DNA of 64,000 nucleotides from positions 2,170,001-2,234,000 of the forward strand of contig NZ_CP054706.1 in assembly GCF_016495865.1 (NCBI RefSeq), in the 5' to 3' direction. Positions 27,491 to 37,872 of the stretch are shown here, one piece after another. The first letter of the stretch is position 1; each line of letters begins with the position of its first letter. The notes below the pieces were generated by a model that was not told where the DNA came from, made no database searches, and worked only from the letters and a program-made list of their open reading frames with translations. The stretch is from Salicibibacter cibi. GTDB lineage: Bacteria; Bacillota; Bacilli; Bacillales; Marinococcaceae. Made by a program: the position numbers and the translations under genes.

Positions 27491-28571
27491 GTCTTTCGGT
27501 CATGCGCACGATATTGGTTACCAATCATTTACGTTTACCGACACGTCGATTCCTTCAGATGTTGAGTTTGAAAATCCCAGGCGTCTTCAGCTTGCGTATG
27601 ACATCTTCAGTCACACGGAACTATTGAATAAAATGCCTCAATACCAGGTGCTTAAGGCTGAAATGCCAGACTTACTGCGCGTTCATTCGGAAGAAATGAT
27701 TAACAAAGTCATTCGGGCGAGCAGGCAAAATGATATCATAGAAGTTGGCGAATCGGCATTGGCGGGACCAGGATCTTTTGAATCCGCCCAACGTTCGGCC
27801 GGCGGTGCAATGAAAGCTGTTGAAGTACTGTTCACAGAGCCTGACATCGAACAATCCTATGCATTCATTCGGCCTCCCGGACATCACGCCGGCAAAGATC
27901 AATCCATGGGCTTTTGTCTCTTTAATAATGTCGCGGTAGCCGCAGAATACAGTAGAAAACAATACGGAACCGAAAAAATTTTGATTGTCGATTGGGATGT
28001 GCATCACGGCAATGGCACACAAGAGATCTATTATGAAGATCCAAACACATGCTTCATTTCCATCCATCAAGAACACAACTACCCCACTACGGGAGGAGAT
28101 ATCTCGGAAACGGGTGCAGACCGTGGCAAAGGCTATAATGTCAATATTCCATTGCCGCCAGGTTGTAGTGACCAAGAATATTGCACGGTATTGGAAGAGA
28201 TCATAGGCCCAATTGCCCGATCTTTTCAACCTGCGCTGATCTTGCTATCAGCAGGACAAGACGCAAATCTCTACGATCCTCTAGGGAGAATGATGGTGAC
28301 AAGAGCAGGTTATCGCAAGATGGCGCAATGGTTGCGACGGCTGGCATCAAACGTATGCCATAACAAACTTGCCGTCATCCAAGAAGGTGGATACAGCCTA
28401 CCTTATGCTCCTATTGCAACACTCGGTTTAGCAGAGGGATTGCTCGATTATACAAGTCCGATCACATTTACGATTGAAGAAGGAAAACCGTCCAATCATT
28501 TTTCACCACCTATTGATGGCATCATACAAAATGTCCAAGCCATGTTCCCCCATCTATTTGGACTTCGATAG
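27465..28571 (+). CDS. Acetylpolyamine amidohydrolase / class II histone-deacetylase-like enzyme
   Basis: 368 residues. The HDAC-fold motifs are intact: RPPGHHAGKDQSMGFCLFNN (catalytic His pair), VDWDVHHGNGTQEIYY (zinc ligands Asp and His) and SAGQDANLYDPLG (third ligand Asp). Bacterial members remove acetyl groups from polyamines or other N-acylated amines. The gene overlaps the APC permease by 26 bp and is followed by an aminotransferase, giving import, deacetylation and transamination in order. Confidence 0.88.
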   Translation: MTTAFIWDESFGHAHDIGYQSFTFTDTSIPSDVEFENPRRLQLAYDIFSHTELLNKMPQYQVLKAEMPDLLRVHSEEMINKVIRASRQNDIIEVGESALAGPGSFESAQRSAGGAMKAVEVLFTEPDIEQSYAFIRPPGHHAGKDQSMGFCLFNNVAVAAEYSRKQYGTEKILIVDWDVHHGNGTQEIYYEDPNTCFISIHQEHNYPTTGGDISETGADRGKGYNVNIPLPPGCSDQEYCTVLEEIIGPIARSFQPALILLSAGQDANLYDPLGRMMVTRAGYRKMAQWLRRLASNVCHNKLAVIQEGGYSLPYAPIATLGLAEGLLDYTSPITFTIEEGKPSNHFSPPIDGIIQNVQAMFPHLFGLR

Positions 28572-28688
28572 GGGCAATGGTACAATGAAGCTATCTGTCA
28601 ACCTGAAAAACAACTGAACAACATACTTGTAACGTTTCCCGCTTTTAGCTAGCGGCGAACGCACATGACTACGGAGGAGCGAGAGCTT

Positions 28689-30071
28689 ATGACAAAGGAA
28701 TACAGTTTACAACAGTTAAAGAACATCGACAGAGACATGATCTTACATCCCCAGTCAACACCAAAAGAAGTTTCCACAAACGGACCAAGCATGATCTTCT
28801 CTAAAGGGGAAGGCATTCGTTTCACTGATATGAAAGGCAATACTTACATTGATGGCGTTTCTATGTTGTGGAACGTGAACCTTGGCCATGGCAACAAGGA
28901 ATTAGCGCAAGCTTCCTATGACCAGATGTCAGAGATGGCTTATGGTTCCCAGTTCTACGGCAATAGCAACGAGCCTGCCATCCGCCTTGCCGAAAAAATC
29001 GTCGATAAAGCCCCGGGAGATTTGAATTCTGTCTTCTACACATCGGGTGGATCGGAATCGAACGATTCAGCCTTTAAATTCGCTCGTTTTTACTGGCAAC
29101 TCAAGGGCTATGAAAATAAGAAAATCATTATTTCCTTGAAATGGGGATATCATGGAGTGACAATCTCTACACAGCGGGCTACCGGCATTAAAGAGTTCCG
29201 TGCCTTCTCAGGCTCATCAGATCCTTACATCTATAATGCCGCCCCGCACTTAACAGCCGCTGAACAAGGGGATCGTTCACACCCGGATTACGAAAACAGT
29301 ATTCGCGGTTTGATTGAAAAGCACGGCAGTAACAATGTGGCCGCGGTCATCATTGAACCCATTCAGGGTGCCGGCGGCGTACACATCGCTCCGGACGGCT
29401 ACCTTGAAGCTGTCAAAACGCTTTGTGAAGACAATAAAGTGCTATTTATTTCCGACGAAGTCATTTGTGGATTCGGCCGTACCGGAAAGCACTTTGGCGT
29501 AGACCACTGGGGCATGGTTCCGGATATGATTACATTTGCCAAAGGCGTGACGAGTGGTTATTTCCCACTAGGCGGTGTCATCCTCAGCGACGAAATAAAG
29601 AAAACCATCGATACGTATGACCAAGATATTCCCCATGGCTTCACTTACAGTGGACATCCAACAGCGTGTGCCGTTGGGCTGAAGAATCTTGAAATCATCG
29701 ATAGAGATGACCTAACTGCACATGCGGCTGAAATGGGTGTGCGCTTGCAGCAAGGATTCGACGAGCTCGAGAAAAAACATTCGACGTTCACTCATTCCCG
29801 TACCGTTGGCCTGCTTGGCGCCTTTGAACTTATGCGCGATCGGGAAAATGAGGTACCATTCAAAAATCATGAAAACGAAAGCATCGCAGGAGATTTCGTG
29901 AATGAAGGCAGCAAACGCGGCTTACTCATCCGCTCCTTTGATTACGAGGAAGGCATGAATATCCTCGCAGTCGCACCGCCGATCATCATAACAAAAGAAG
30001 AAATAGACGAGGTTCTCTCCATATTAGATGACACGCTCTCGTTTATAGAAAAGAAATGGCTCGCACTTTAA
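28689..30071 (+). CDS. Class III pyridoxal-phosphate aminotransferase (diamine/omega-amino type)
   Basis: 460 residues from ATG 28689, preceded by GGAGGAG at nine bases; an upstream ATG at 28665 lacks a site. SGGSESNDSAFKFAR (cofactor phosphate contact), VIIEPIQGAGGVHIAP, FISDEVICGFGRTGK (Asp to the pyridine ring) and ITFAKGVTSGYFPLGG (Schiff-base Lys) are all present. Such enzymes transaminate terminal amines of putrescine, cadaverine, taurine or beta-alanine. It closes the cluster and a terminator follows; its aldehyde product could feed the ALDH encoded first. Confidence 0.9.
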   Translation: MTKEYSLQQLKNIDRDMILHPQSTPKEVSTNGPSMIFSKGEGIRFTDMKGNTYIDGVSMLWNVNLGHGNKELAQASYDQMSEMAYGSQFYGNSNEPAIRLAEKIVDKAPGDLNSVFYTSGGSESNDSAFKFARFYWQLKGYENKKIIISLKWGYHGVTISTQRATGIKEFRAFSGSSDPYIYNAAPHLTAAEQGDRSHPDYENSIRGLIEKHGSNNVAAVIIEPIQGAGGVHIAPDGYLEAVKTLCEDNKVLFISDEVICGFGRTGKHFGVDHWGMVPDMITFAKGVTSGYFPLGGVILSDEIKKTIDTYDQDIPHGFTYSGHPTACAVGLKNLEIIDRDDLTAHAAEMGVRLQQGFDELEKKHSTFTHSRTVGLLGAFELMRDRENEVPFKNHENESIAGDFVNEGSKRGLLIRSFDYEEGMNILAVAPPIIITKEEIDEVLSILDDTLSFIEKKWLAL

Positions 30072-30076
30072 ACCAT

Positions 30077-30110
30077 ATGTTCGCTGGGGAATCACTCAGC
30101 GAACATTTTA
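30077..30110 (+). terminator. Terminator at the end of the amine cluster
   Basis: ATGTTCGCTG pairs with CAGCGAACAT across ten bases, followed by TTTTA. Confidence 0.75.
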
Positions 30111-30461
30111 ATTATAAAGCCTACTGAGCAAGTAAATTTCGCTTTCGTTCTTGTTTGAAAAGAGGTCATTATTGTTAGGGATAACTTAAACATTCACCAT
30201 GACGGGCCGTCCGAGCGATGGAGCAAGTTCAACAAAAGGCATGGCCACCGATTTTTCTTTTATTATATGCCGAAGCATACCTCTTGATGAACCCGATCGA
30301 GATCTTTTTCTCCATCTTGCACCGCCGATGGTTGAAATGGGCAGTTTCCATTTCCAGGAGGCATTCACACTGTTGCTATAACACCAGCAGGTAAGGAGAT
30401 TTAATATATTTTACTAGGATCCCCAGAAATTCTGCTGCATCAGCCATCCAAAATCTGGTGA

Positions 30462-31068
30462 TCAAATGCCAGACTGAACGGAACGAACGTTCTTGATCTT
30501 TTCCACTTGACCATCGTCGCCAAGATCCAGTTCCTCTTGAAGGGCACCGACGCCTAAAATACCTGTTTCATTGCTGCTTAGGATAGGCGTGAAATATTCA
30601 ATGCTGCTCGCACCCATATTTGTGATTGTGAAGGTTGATCCAGACAGCAGATCGCTCCCAGCTTTACCTTTTGAGCAGCGGTTGTTACATCTTCCATTGC
30701 CTGTGCAAGGTTTCAATAGTCTTCTGTTCAGCGTTTTTGACGACAGGGACGACCAGACCTTCATCAAGTGCCGTAGCAATGCCGAGATGCACCTCATCGA
30801 ACTCAGATAGATGTCCGTCCTAATAAATGGCGTTCATTTTCCGGTAGTCTCTAAGTGCGAGGACTGCTGCTCTCGCAATCATGACGGTTAAACTGATTTT
30901 TACGTCGAGTTCTGCTTCCCCAGCCTCATTTCGCAGTGTTTTCTAGAAATCTATAAGCTGGTTGACCCGTGTTTTACGATGGAGCGTCAATTGCGCTGTC
31001 TGATCCTGGCTGTTACGCATGTTTTGAGCGATGGCCTTGCGCATCGGACTCAAACCTTCGCCAATAAC
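30462..31068 (-). pseudogene. Remnant of a 2-oxoacid dehydrogenase E2 catalytic domain
   Basis: The minus strand, read across frames, gives an E2 acyltransferase core: GLSPMRKAIAQNM, ELDVKISLTVMIARAAVLAL, VHLGIATALDEGLVVPVVK and then GSTFTITNMGASSIEYFTPI with ETGILGVGALQEEL. In-frame stops (after QLIDF, AIY and QWKM) and a frame change break it. The lipoyl and E1-binding domains are absent, and the truncated E3 gene joins directly upstream. No function is expected. DNA between 30111 and 30461 holds nothing I recognise. Confidence 0.8.
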
Positions 31069-31620
31069 CTAAGAACTGGCTTCATTTCTGGTGGATGTGA
31101 TCGGTTCACGTTCAGAGGTTTGCAGTTTAGTCATCTCAAATAAGGTGTCGGTCGTTTCATAGTCGACTTGTTCCAGTTCGCTTATCGGTGGTATGAAAGG
31201 TGTACTACCGGTTGCCAGGATGACATCTTTCGCTTCAATCTTCTCCTCTCCGATGGTTACTGTATTGTTTTTGTCAACGGCAGCTTCGCCCTCAAATACG
31301 GTAATGCCATTATTCTTTAGAAGGTGCTGCACGCCACCCGTAAGCGTTTTTACAATCTTATCTTTTCGCTCGCGAAGTTTATCAAAATTGATGTGGGGTT
31401 CGTTAGTTTCGATCCCCCAGTCGTTGGCCTGTCTAATTTTCCTGACCGTATCACTATACTGTAGGTAAGTCTTAGATGAAATACAGCCCACATTCAGGTA
31501 GATTCCGCCTACTTTGTGTTTTTCAACAATCGCTACTTTCTCTCCAAGCTGAGCAGCGCGAATGGCTGAAACATAGCCGCCGGGGCCAGTGCCGATAACA
31601 ACGACATCGAATATTTGCAT
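31069..31620 (-). pseudogene. Truncated dihydrolipoamide dehydrogenase (E3) lacking a redox Cys
   Basis: 183 residues cover only the FAD-binding N-terminal part of a ~465-residue E3. GTGPGGYVSAIRAAQLGEKVAIVE binds FAD and ATGSTPFIPP is normal. The redox motif reads GGIYLNVGCISSK instead of GGTCLNVGCIPSK, so the first of the two essential Cys is Tyr and the disulfide cannot form. After about residue 165 similarity ends and a short tail runs into the E2 remnant, a deletion junction. It was probably part of a pyruvate, acetoin or branched-chain dehydrogenase operon. Confidence 0.85.
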
Positions 31621-31853
31621 ATATCCCGATCACTTATATGAATTTTTTGAATGTTTTCTATATCATCATAGTAAAGTCGAAACTGATATTAAATTTTCAC
31701 ACTTTTATGCGAGGAATTTCTTGTTTTATAGGTTTATTCTGCCATTTCGGGAGACATGTGAGCAAGAGCATATTCATATTTTGGGCAGATTGTACTTCGT
31801 GACAACGATGCTGGCTCTACCCCATATAGGTAGGATAAATAAACAGAACCAAA

Positions 31854-32858
31854 TTAACTGTCACTTTCAGCACATCCTGCTTTGACATACTCTAGAAACG
31901 ATGGGTCCACTTCTATTCCCAATTCTTTTAATGCTGCCACCAAAGCCCCTGTAACAGGTGGAACCTCAGGTATCGTAAACGAATGAGCATCACGAACATT
32001 TTCATGAAACCCCTTTTGAATAGCAGGAAGCAACCAATCAGAACGTTGATACACACCTCCAGTCAAGCTTACTCGGACATTCTGATTTCTTTCTTGTAAT
32101 AGCAATCGTTTTGAAAGAGTTTGAATCGCATGAGCAGTTTCACTACCGGCATTACTGATAATATTTTTCGCAACGTCGTCTTCGCGATCAGCTGCTTCGA
32201 TGACAATTTTACTTATTGGGGCAATGACCTCTTGGGGTTTACCTACCTCATAGATGTGACCTAATAGTTCAGGTGGGCTATTTCGGTCGAAATACTGTAA
32301 AATAACATCCGTCAATTGCGTAAGAGGGCCACTGCCGTCATAAGCATGGAAGACAGCTTGTACCGCTTCTCGACCGATTGCAAAACCACTTCCCGGGTCC
32401 CCTAGCAAATACCCCCAACCGCCGACGCTGCCTCTTTCACTATGTTCATTAATACCAAATGTAATCGAACCCGTACCCGCGATATTGACGACCCCAGGCT
32501 CGCCCAATGTTCCTGAATACAGGGCATTGATGGCATCATGATCGATATAAACTTTCGTATTCGTTGAAAAGAAAGGGGAAACCATTTTTCTTATATTCAG
32601 CTTCATCTCTTCTCTGCCTACACCTGCCATGCCAATAAACACAGCATCCAAGTTGTCAAAAGCTATTTTGTTCTGCCTTTTCAAAGCAGCAAAAAGACTC
32701 TGAAATTCATTGCGGATAATATCGTAATCGATACTATTGGGGTTCGTTGCGCCAACAGTATCTTGTGCAAAAATTTTACCATTATCCGCACAGAGTACGC
32801 CTGTTGTTTTCGTTCCACCACCATCGATGCCTAATACAAAAATAGAAAAGCCCTCCAC
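31854..32858 (-). CDS. BadF/BadG/BcrA-type ATPase, amino sugar kinase (NagK/MurK-like)
   Basis: 334 residues from a GTG, with CAGGAG eight bases upstream. GIDGGGTKTTGVL is the phosphate 1 loop of the actin-like ATPase fold, VNIAGTGSITFGI and GSVGGWGYLLGDPGSGFAIG are typical of N-acetylglucosamine kinases, and VSLTGGVYQRSDWL closes the nucleotide site. In Clostridium a BadF-type kinase (MurK) phosphorylates both GlcNAc and MurNAc. It lies downstream of the NamZ gene on the same strand, so phosphorylating released MurNAc or GlcNAc is the likeliest role. Confidence 0.8.
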   Translation of the reverse strand: MEGFSIFVLGIDGGGTKTTGVLCADNGKIFAQDTVGATNPNSIDYDIIRNEFQSLFAALKRQNKIAFDNLDAVFIGMAGVGREEMKLNIRKMVSPFFSTNTKVYIDHDAINALYSGTLGEPGVVNIAGTGSITFGINEHSERGSVGGWGYLLGDPGSGFAIGREAVQAVFHAYDGSGPLTQLTDVILQYFDRNSPPELLGHIYEVGKPQEVIAPISKIVIEAADREDDVAKNIISNAGSETAHAIQTLSKRLLLQERNQNVRVSLTGGVYQRSDWLLPAIQKGFHENVRDAHSFTIPEVPPVTGALVAALKELGIEVDPSFLEYVKAGCAESDS

Positions 32859-32964
32859 TTTTTCATCTCCTGTTTCACAGGCTCATACTGTCATAATTTC
32901 GATGCTTTCACTATAGCTTAAGGCATATTAGCCAGCAAATACACTATCCTTGTTACTCAGGATT

Positions 32965-32997
32965 GGGCTATCGGCGCTTCACCAATAGCCCTTTTGT
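32965..32997. terminator. Hairpin between namZ and the kinase gene
   Basis: GGGCTAT and ATAGCCC pair across about 13 bases; the T tract (CCCTTTT) is on the plus strand. On the minus strand it may act as an attenuator or RNA-processing hairpin between the two genes. Confidence 0.4.
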
Positions 32998-33068
32998 ATT
33001 TATCCACTTCCGGGCATACAACTAAGATATTTATTGCAATGATCAACTTCCATAGAGAAACACTTATG

Positions 33069-34616
33069 CTATTCCCACTGCTCTATTAGTTGCTCAGACT
33101 GGGAATGGAGATCGTCATACGCTTCTTCAGAAATCAATTCATTGTCTAACTGATGCTCTAGCAAATCTTGAAATCCTCCTATATGTTGAATGACAGTATC
33201 TCCATCTTCTTGGTTTTCGTATTGGCTAACAGCTCTTAAGTGTAACTGCATGTCATGGACTGCATCATCATCTATAATATCACCGCTTTCCTCTAAATCC
33301 GTCACTACGCCTTGAATATCTTCCGTGCTGATAGGATCGCTTGGGTGCGGTGGGTATAATAAATACTGATTTCGTACATCTTCAATCCAGGTGTTCAGAT
33401 CCCCTTTCCAGGTAGCGATGATGTCTTCAGCTTCTGCACCGTCGCTTAACATTTCTTGCGCTTCTTTAGAACCGATTAATTCATTGTAATCATCATCCAA
33501 TTCGTATTTATCAGGATCTTGATCACGCATGGCTGTAGCAAGCTCAAGACCGAGTTGAACAACTTCAATAGCACTTTCATTCTCGATGTGAACTTGCACA
33601 CCTCCAACAATCTCTCCTTCGTACATATCATACATAGGATCGAAATACGCCGGACGGAAAGAAACACCTTCTATGTCCCTTTGCTCCATTTCCTCTGCTA
33701 ATTCTTCCGCATCAATCCATGGAGCGCCCACAAGCTCAAATGGACGTGTCGTTCCCAAACCATCAGATAAAGTTGAATTCGCAACAAGAATGGTTCCAGT
33801 ATAAAGTGTTGCAGAATCAGGCGTTGGGATATTCGGAGAAGTCATTACCCACGGAAGTCCTGTGTCTTCAAAATGCATGTCGCGCTCCCATCCGTCCATT
33901 TCAGCAACTTTCAAATCAATATTAAGGTCGTGTTCATCCTTCCACATAGTGGCTAACTCCCCTGCTGTCATACCATGGCGTACGGGAAGCAAAAAGTCTC
34001 CCATAAAGCTAACCGATTCCTGTTCTCGTACCGGACCTTCTACATGTTCTCCGCCAATGGCATTTGGGCGGTCAAGAACGATAACACTTTTATCATGTTC
34101 AGCTGCTGCTTCCATAATGAACCCGAGCGTATAAATATACGTATAAACATTGGAACCAATGTCTTGAATGTCATAAATCAATACATCTACATCTTCCAGC
34201 ATTTCTTCAGTAGGCTCCCAAGTAGGGCCATACAAACTATAAACAGGCAAACCCGTCCTTTCATCCGTATAGGATTCAACATATTCTCCAGCTTCCTGAT
34301 TACCACGAATGCCATGTTCAGGACCATATAGGGCCGTCAAGTCTACATCTGGATGTTCATACAATAGATCAATTGTACTGTTCAAATCTCGGTCCACTCC
34401 GGTCATATTGGTAGCCAAGCCGACGCGTTTTCCTTCGATCCAATCAAGATGGTCATCTAGAAAAACTTCAACTCCTGGCTTTACTTGTACAGAATCCTCT
34501 TCTTGCTCGCCGTCTCCTCCTTCTGCTAATACGGTAGTCGCTCCTACAAGAACACCAATTAATACGATTAGAAATAGTGACGTTGGAATCGAGGGCCACG
34601 ATCGCTTAAACATCAT
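33069..34616 (-). CDS. namZ: Secreted exo-beta-N-acetylmuramidase NamZ (DUF1343) with C-terminal FIMAH domain
   Basis: 515 residues. An N-terminal signal segment (about 10-32) is followed by an acidic linker and a DUF1343 domain: GVEVFLDDHLDWIEGKRVGLATNMTG, ALYGPEHGIRGNQEAGE, DIQDIGSNVYTYIYTLG, VLDRPNAIGGEHVEGP and PNIPTPDSATLYTGT. DUF1343 is NamZ, which cuts MurNAc from the non-reducing end of glycan strands. The last ~90 residues (STEDIQGVVTDLEESG ... ISEEAYDDLHSQ) are a FIMAH domain seen on secreted Bacillus proteins. RBS AAGGAGGAG. Its neighbours are a BadF sugar kinase and a 6-phospho-glycosidase/PTS operon. Confidence 0.87.
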   Translation of the reverse strand: MMFKRSWPSIPTSLFLIVLIGVLVGATTVLAEGGDGEQEEDSVQVKPGVEVFLDDHLDWIEGKRVGLATNMTGVDRDLNSTIDLLYEHPDVDLTALYGPEHGIRGNQEAGEYVESYTDERTGLPVYSLYGPTWEPTEEMLEDVDVLIYDIQDIGSNVYTYIYTLGFIMEAAAEHDKSVIVLDRPNAIGGEHVEGPVREQESVSFMGDFLLPVRHGMTAGELATMWKDEHDLNIDLKVAEMDGWERDMHFEDTGLPWVMTSPNIPTPDSATLYTGTILVANSTLSDGLGTTRPFELVGAPWIDAEELAEEMEQRDIEGVSFRPAYFDPMYDMYEGEIVGGVQVHIENESAIEVVQLGLELATAMRDQDPDKYELDDDYNELIGSKEAQEMLSDGAEAEDIIATWKGDLNTWIEDVRNQYLLYPPHPSDPISTEDIQGVVTDLEESGDIIDDDAVHDMQLHLRAVSQYENQEDGDTVIQHIGGFQDLLEHQLDNELISEEAYDDLHSQSEQLIEQWE

Positions 34617-34849
34617 TGCACTCCTCCTTGTTTATTAGAAGCGTTTTTGCACACAAAAATGCTGCTCAGAACCACGTGGTTCCTTACACCTCCTCCCTTT
34701 TTGCTACCAGTAAATGTCCAATCAAGCTCATTATTTATCATCTCTATAGATTATGAATCTTAAGTTGAATAATTATATTGAAAATATTGGATATTATTTT
34801 TCCTCGTTCTCTTTCACTTCTAAATCCGACACATCATTCTAATAGTTGC

Positions 34850-36163
34850 TTAATTAATCCTAAACTGCGGTAGATTTTCTTTATGAGCCTCTAACATCTC
34901 GTCTAAAATTTCTTTTGCGATATTATCAGATGGTACCAGAGGATTGATGGTCATTGCCAAAAGTGCAGTATGGTAGTCACCTGTTACTGCAGCTTCGGAA
35001 GCCACTCGTTCAAAGGATTTGATCTGTTGAACCAAACCACGAACAGCTACGGGAAGGTCGCCAATGGCAACAGGCTTTGGTCCTGCTTTTGTAATGACAC
35101 AGTTAACTTCTATGGCTGATTCATTAGGTATACTAGCAATTGCTCCATTATTACGTGTATTTACAGGCTGAATATCCCCTTTGTCGTTGTAAATGGAATA
35201 AATGAGATTACATGCAGCTTCACTATAGTATGCCCCGCCTCGCTGCTCAAGTTGCTCAGGCTTTTCGGCAAGGTCCTTGTTTTCATAAAGTTTAAAGAGT
35301 TCTTTTTCAACTTCTTTCACAACTTCTGCCCTTGTTCCTTTTTCATGAGCTGCTGATTTTTCTTCTTCCAACATCTCTTTTGTTTTGTAGTAGTAACGAT
35401 GATACGGACAGGGAAGAATGCCTAGCCCCTTGATAAAATCACGATCCCATTCGAAACCTGCACTCATTCTTTGCGTATTTTCGGGGGTGGTCACCGCTTC
35501 AAGCGCTTTCTCTTTAATCGATTCGCCGTCCAATTTAATATCTAACCCAAACACCATGTGATTCAGACCAGCAAAGTCTACACTAATATGTTCTCCATCG
35601 ACATCTAATGCTTTAGCTACACCTATTTTCATGCCAATCGGTACGTTACAAAGACCGACAACTTTATCGTGAGAGGTGTAACGCAAAACAGCTTCTGTGA
35701 CCATGCCGGCTGGATTTGTAAAATCGATTAACCAAGCATCCGGGCACAGTCTTTTCATATCAGAAACAATATCTAAAATGACAGGAATCGTCCGAAGCCC
35801 TTTCATGAGCCCACCAGGACCATTCGTTTCTTGGCCAATCACGTTATATTTTAGGGGGATGCTTTCATCTTTTGCCCTTGCCTCAAGTAAACCGACACGA
35901 AATTGTGTCATAACAAAATCAGCATCCTCTAATGCTTCTTCTCGATTGAAAGTTAGATGCACTTTCATATCTATTCCTGATTTCTCAACCATCCGTTGAA
36001 CAAGTTTTCCAACCGTTTGCAGCTTGTATTCTCCTTCTTTAATATCAACCAACCACAGTTCCTGAATCGGTAGTTCTGCGTGCCTCTTGATAATACCTTC
36101 GACAAGCTCTGGTGTGTAACTCGAACCGCCTCCAATGGTTGCGACTTTTAACCCTTTGGTCAT
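34850..36163 (-). CDS. GH4 family 6-phospho-beta-glucosidase-like enzyme
   Basis: 437 residues of usual GH4 length. ATIGGGSSYTPELVEGII binds NAD; QFRVGLLEARAKDESIPL, GQETNGPGGLMKGLRTIP and the metal-binding VGLCNVPIGMK Cys with a later FAGLNHMVFGL His are present. GH4 enzymes cleave 6-phospho-glycosides by an NAD- and Mn-dependent redox mechanism. It is the last gene of the regulator-IIB-IIC-IIA-GH4 series, six bases after IIA, so it should cleave the sugar phosphate made by that PTS: cellobiose, another beta-glucoside, or (given NamZ nearby) a muropeptide-derived disaccharide. Confidence 0.9.
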   Translation of the reverse strand: MTKGLKVATIGGGSSYTPELVEGIIKRHAELPIQELWLVDIKEGEYKLQTVGKLVQRMVEKSGIDMKVHLTFNREEALEDADFVMTQFRVGLLEARAKDESIPLKYNVIGQETNGPGGLMKGLRTIPVILDIVSDMKRLCPDAWLIDFTNPAGMVTEAVLRYTSHDKVVGLCNVPIGMKIGVAKALDVDGEHISVDFAGLNHMVFGLDIKLDGESIKEKALEAVTTPENTQRMSAGFEWDRDFIKGLGILPCPYHRYYYKTKEMLEEEKSAAHEKGTRAEVVKEVEKELFKLYENKDLAEKPEQLEQRGGAYYSEAACNLIYSIYNDKGDIQPVNTRNNGAIASIPNESAIEVNCVITKAGPKPVAIGDLPVAVRGLVQQIKSFERVASEAAVTGDYHTALLAMTINPLVPSDNIAKEILDEMLEAHKENLPQFRIN

Positions 36164-36168
36164 ATCAT

Positions 36169-36507
36169 TTACACCTCTTTATTTTCTAATTTTTCATGAA
36201 GATGAATGATCTCTTTGGCCAAATCTTTTGTTGTCATTGCATTCATCAGGTGGTCTTGAGCATGGATCATAAGCAAGTTTATTTCGATATTCTCATCCCC
36301 TTGAGCCTCACTTTGAATTAAAGTGGTTTGAATAGAATGAGCTTGGTTTATGGCTTTCTCACACTTATCAAGTTTTTGACAAGCGGTTTTAAATTGGTGC
36401 TCTCTTGCAGCGGCCATCGCCTCCATGGCTAAACTCTTCCCCTCGCCCCCATGTAATATTAATTGCATGGCTGTCTGCTCTGTGTTTCCTGCCTCACTCA
36501 TAGACAC
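36169..36507 (-). CDS. PTS lactose/cellobiose family IIA component
   Basis: 112 residues, fully helical in appearance. MIHAQDHLMNAMT near residues 81-93 carries the phospho-accepting His (His82 is expected). It relays phosphate from HPr to IIB. The gene sits nine bases after IIC and six before the GH4 gene. Confidence 0.9.
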   Translation of the reverse strand: MSMSEAGNTEQTAMQLILHGGEGKSLAMEAMAAAREHQFKTACQKLDKCEKAINQAHSIQTTLIQSEAQGDENIEINLLMIHAQDHLMNAMTTKDLAKEIIHLHEKLENKEV

Positions 36508-36516
36508 TCCTCCGTG

Positions 36517-37872
36517 TTAAACACTTTCTTCGTTTGACTTTGATTCCTTTTTTTCAGCTTCTTGCTCTTCTCTCAGCCTTGATCGATCAATGATTTTAAA
36601 GAACCCAAAGTAAATGGCAACGCCTACTAGGATATTGACAAACTGTATGACTGCCCCTGATATTTGCCCTCCTGTGGCCAGATAGCCTGATATGATAGGA
36701 GGCATCGTAAATGGCATTGCGATTCCAGCTGGTTTGGCCACCAGACCTGTTGACATGGTAACAAACGTTATTGTTGTTATCGCTAAGGGTGTAAGAATGA
36801 AAGGGATGATTATCAAAGGGTTTAATACAATCGGCACTCCGAAAAGTAATGGTTCATTGACACCAAACAGCGAAGGACCGATGTTAAGACGACCCATCTG
36901 CTTCATTTGCGCACTCTTTGCGAGTAAAACCATCAAAATAACAAGAGCGATGGTGGCCCCTGATCCTCCAGTATTTACAAATAATGTTATAAACTCTGGG
37001 GTAACAACATTTGGAATTTCTTCACCTGCTGCGAAAGCTTGTTGGTTTTCCCCAAGTTGAGTATACCAAACGGGCGACATAACCCCCGAAACAGTAATGG
37101 CTCCATGAATGCCAATAGCCCAGAGCGCCTGTTGAAACAAGATGGCGATCATTGTTCCAATATAGCCACCTCCAGCTAAAGTTAAGGGCGCGCCCACAAT
37201 TGAATAAATTAATTCATGTATATCGCCAAAAATGGTTTGCTCAATCAAAAGCCTAACCAGCCAAACGAGGACAATGACTATAAACGCAGGAACCAATGCC
37301 ATAAAGGATTTGGAAACTGCTGGTGGCACCCCTTCCGGCATCTTAAACGTAAAATTCTTTTGTATAATGAAACGATAAATTTCTGTTGAAAACAGGGCTA
37401 TGATTATGGCGACAAATAAGCCTTCGGGCCCTATCAATTCAACCGGAATCCCCCCTTCTACCATTATAGGATCAGCTTCTTCGTTTGGCACAAATTCCAC
37501 TTCGTAAGGTGTAGCCAATAAAAAAGCAGCCACTGATAAGACTCCAGCTGATATGGCATCCACATCATATTTTTCTGCGAGGCGATAAGCAATGCCAAAG
37601 GCAGCAATAAGTGCTATAATATCAAAAGTGGCACTAACTGGATATTGAAGAGCGGTATCCCAATTTTCGCCAAAGACACTGGTCATGAATGCCTCATAAC
37701 CAGGGATAGGGAGATTCAGCAAGATAAGAAAGATAGAACCGATAATAATAATGGGTAATACTAAAACGATCCCATCACGGATAGAGACTAAATGCTTTTG
37801 ATTCGATAGTTTTCTAGCCATTGGCATAATTTTGTTATCAAGGGTATCAGTAAAATTAGCCATGATTATCAC
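36517..37872 (-). CDS. PTS lactose/cellobiose family IIC permease
   Basis: 451 residues with about ten membrane segments. [18 protein letters not shown] near the N-terminus, [21 protein letters not shown], and [18 protein letters not shown] are diagnostic of the cellobiose/lichenan IIC (CelB/LicC) family. It moves the sugar and presents it for phosphorylation by IIB. Its start overlaps the end of IIB by 17 bp. Confidence 0.92.
   Translation of the reverse strand: MIIMANFTDTLDNKIMPMARKLSNQKHLVSIRDGIVLVLPIIIIGSIFLILLNLPIPGYEAFMTSVFGENWDTALQYPVSATFDIIALIAAFGIAYRLAEKYDVDAISAGVLSVAAFLLATPYEVEFVPNEEADPIMVEGGIPVELIGPEGLFVAIIIALFSTEIYRFIIQKNFTFKMPEGVPPAVSKSFMALVPAFIVIVLVWLVRLLIEQTIFGDIHELIYSIVGAPLTLAGGGYIGTMIAILFQQALWAIGIHGAITVSGVMSPVWYTQLGENQQAFAAGEEIPNVVTPEFITLFVNTGGSGATIALVILMVLLAKSAQMKQMGRLNIGPSLFGVNEPLLFGVPIVLNPLIIIPFILTPLAITTITFVTMSTGLVAKPAGIAMPFTMPPIISGYLATGGQISGAVIQFVNILVGVAIYFGFFKIIDRSRLREEQEAEKKESKSNEESV

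Noticed and set aside
30186..30368. Overlapping 60-codon frames on both strands
   Set aside because: No ribosome binding site, no domain recognised; probably degraded DNA of the E2/E3 locus.
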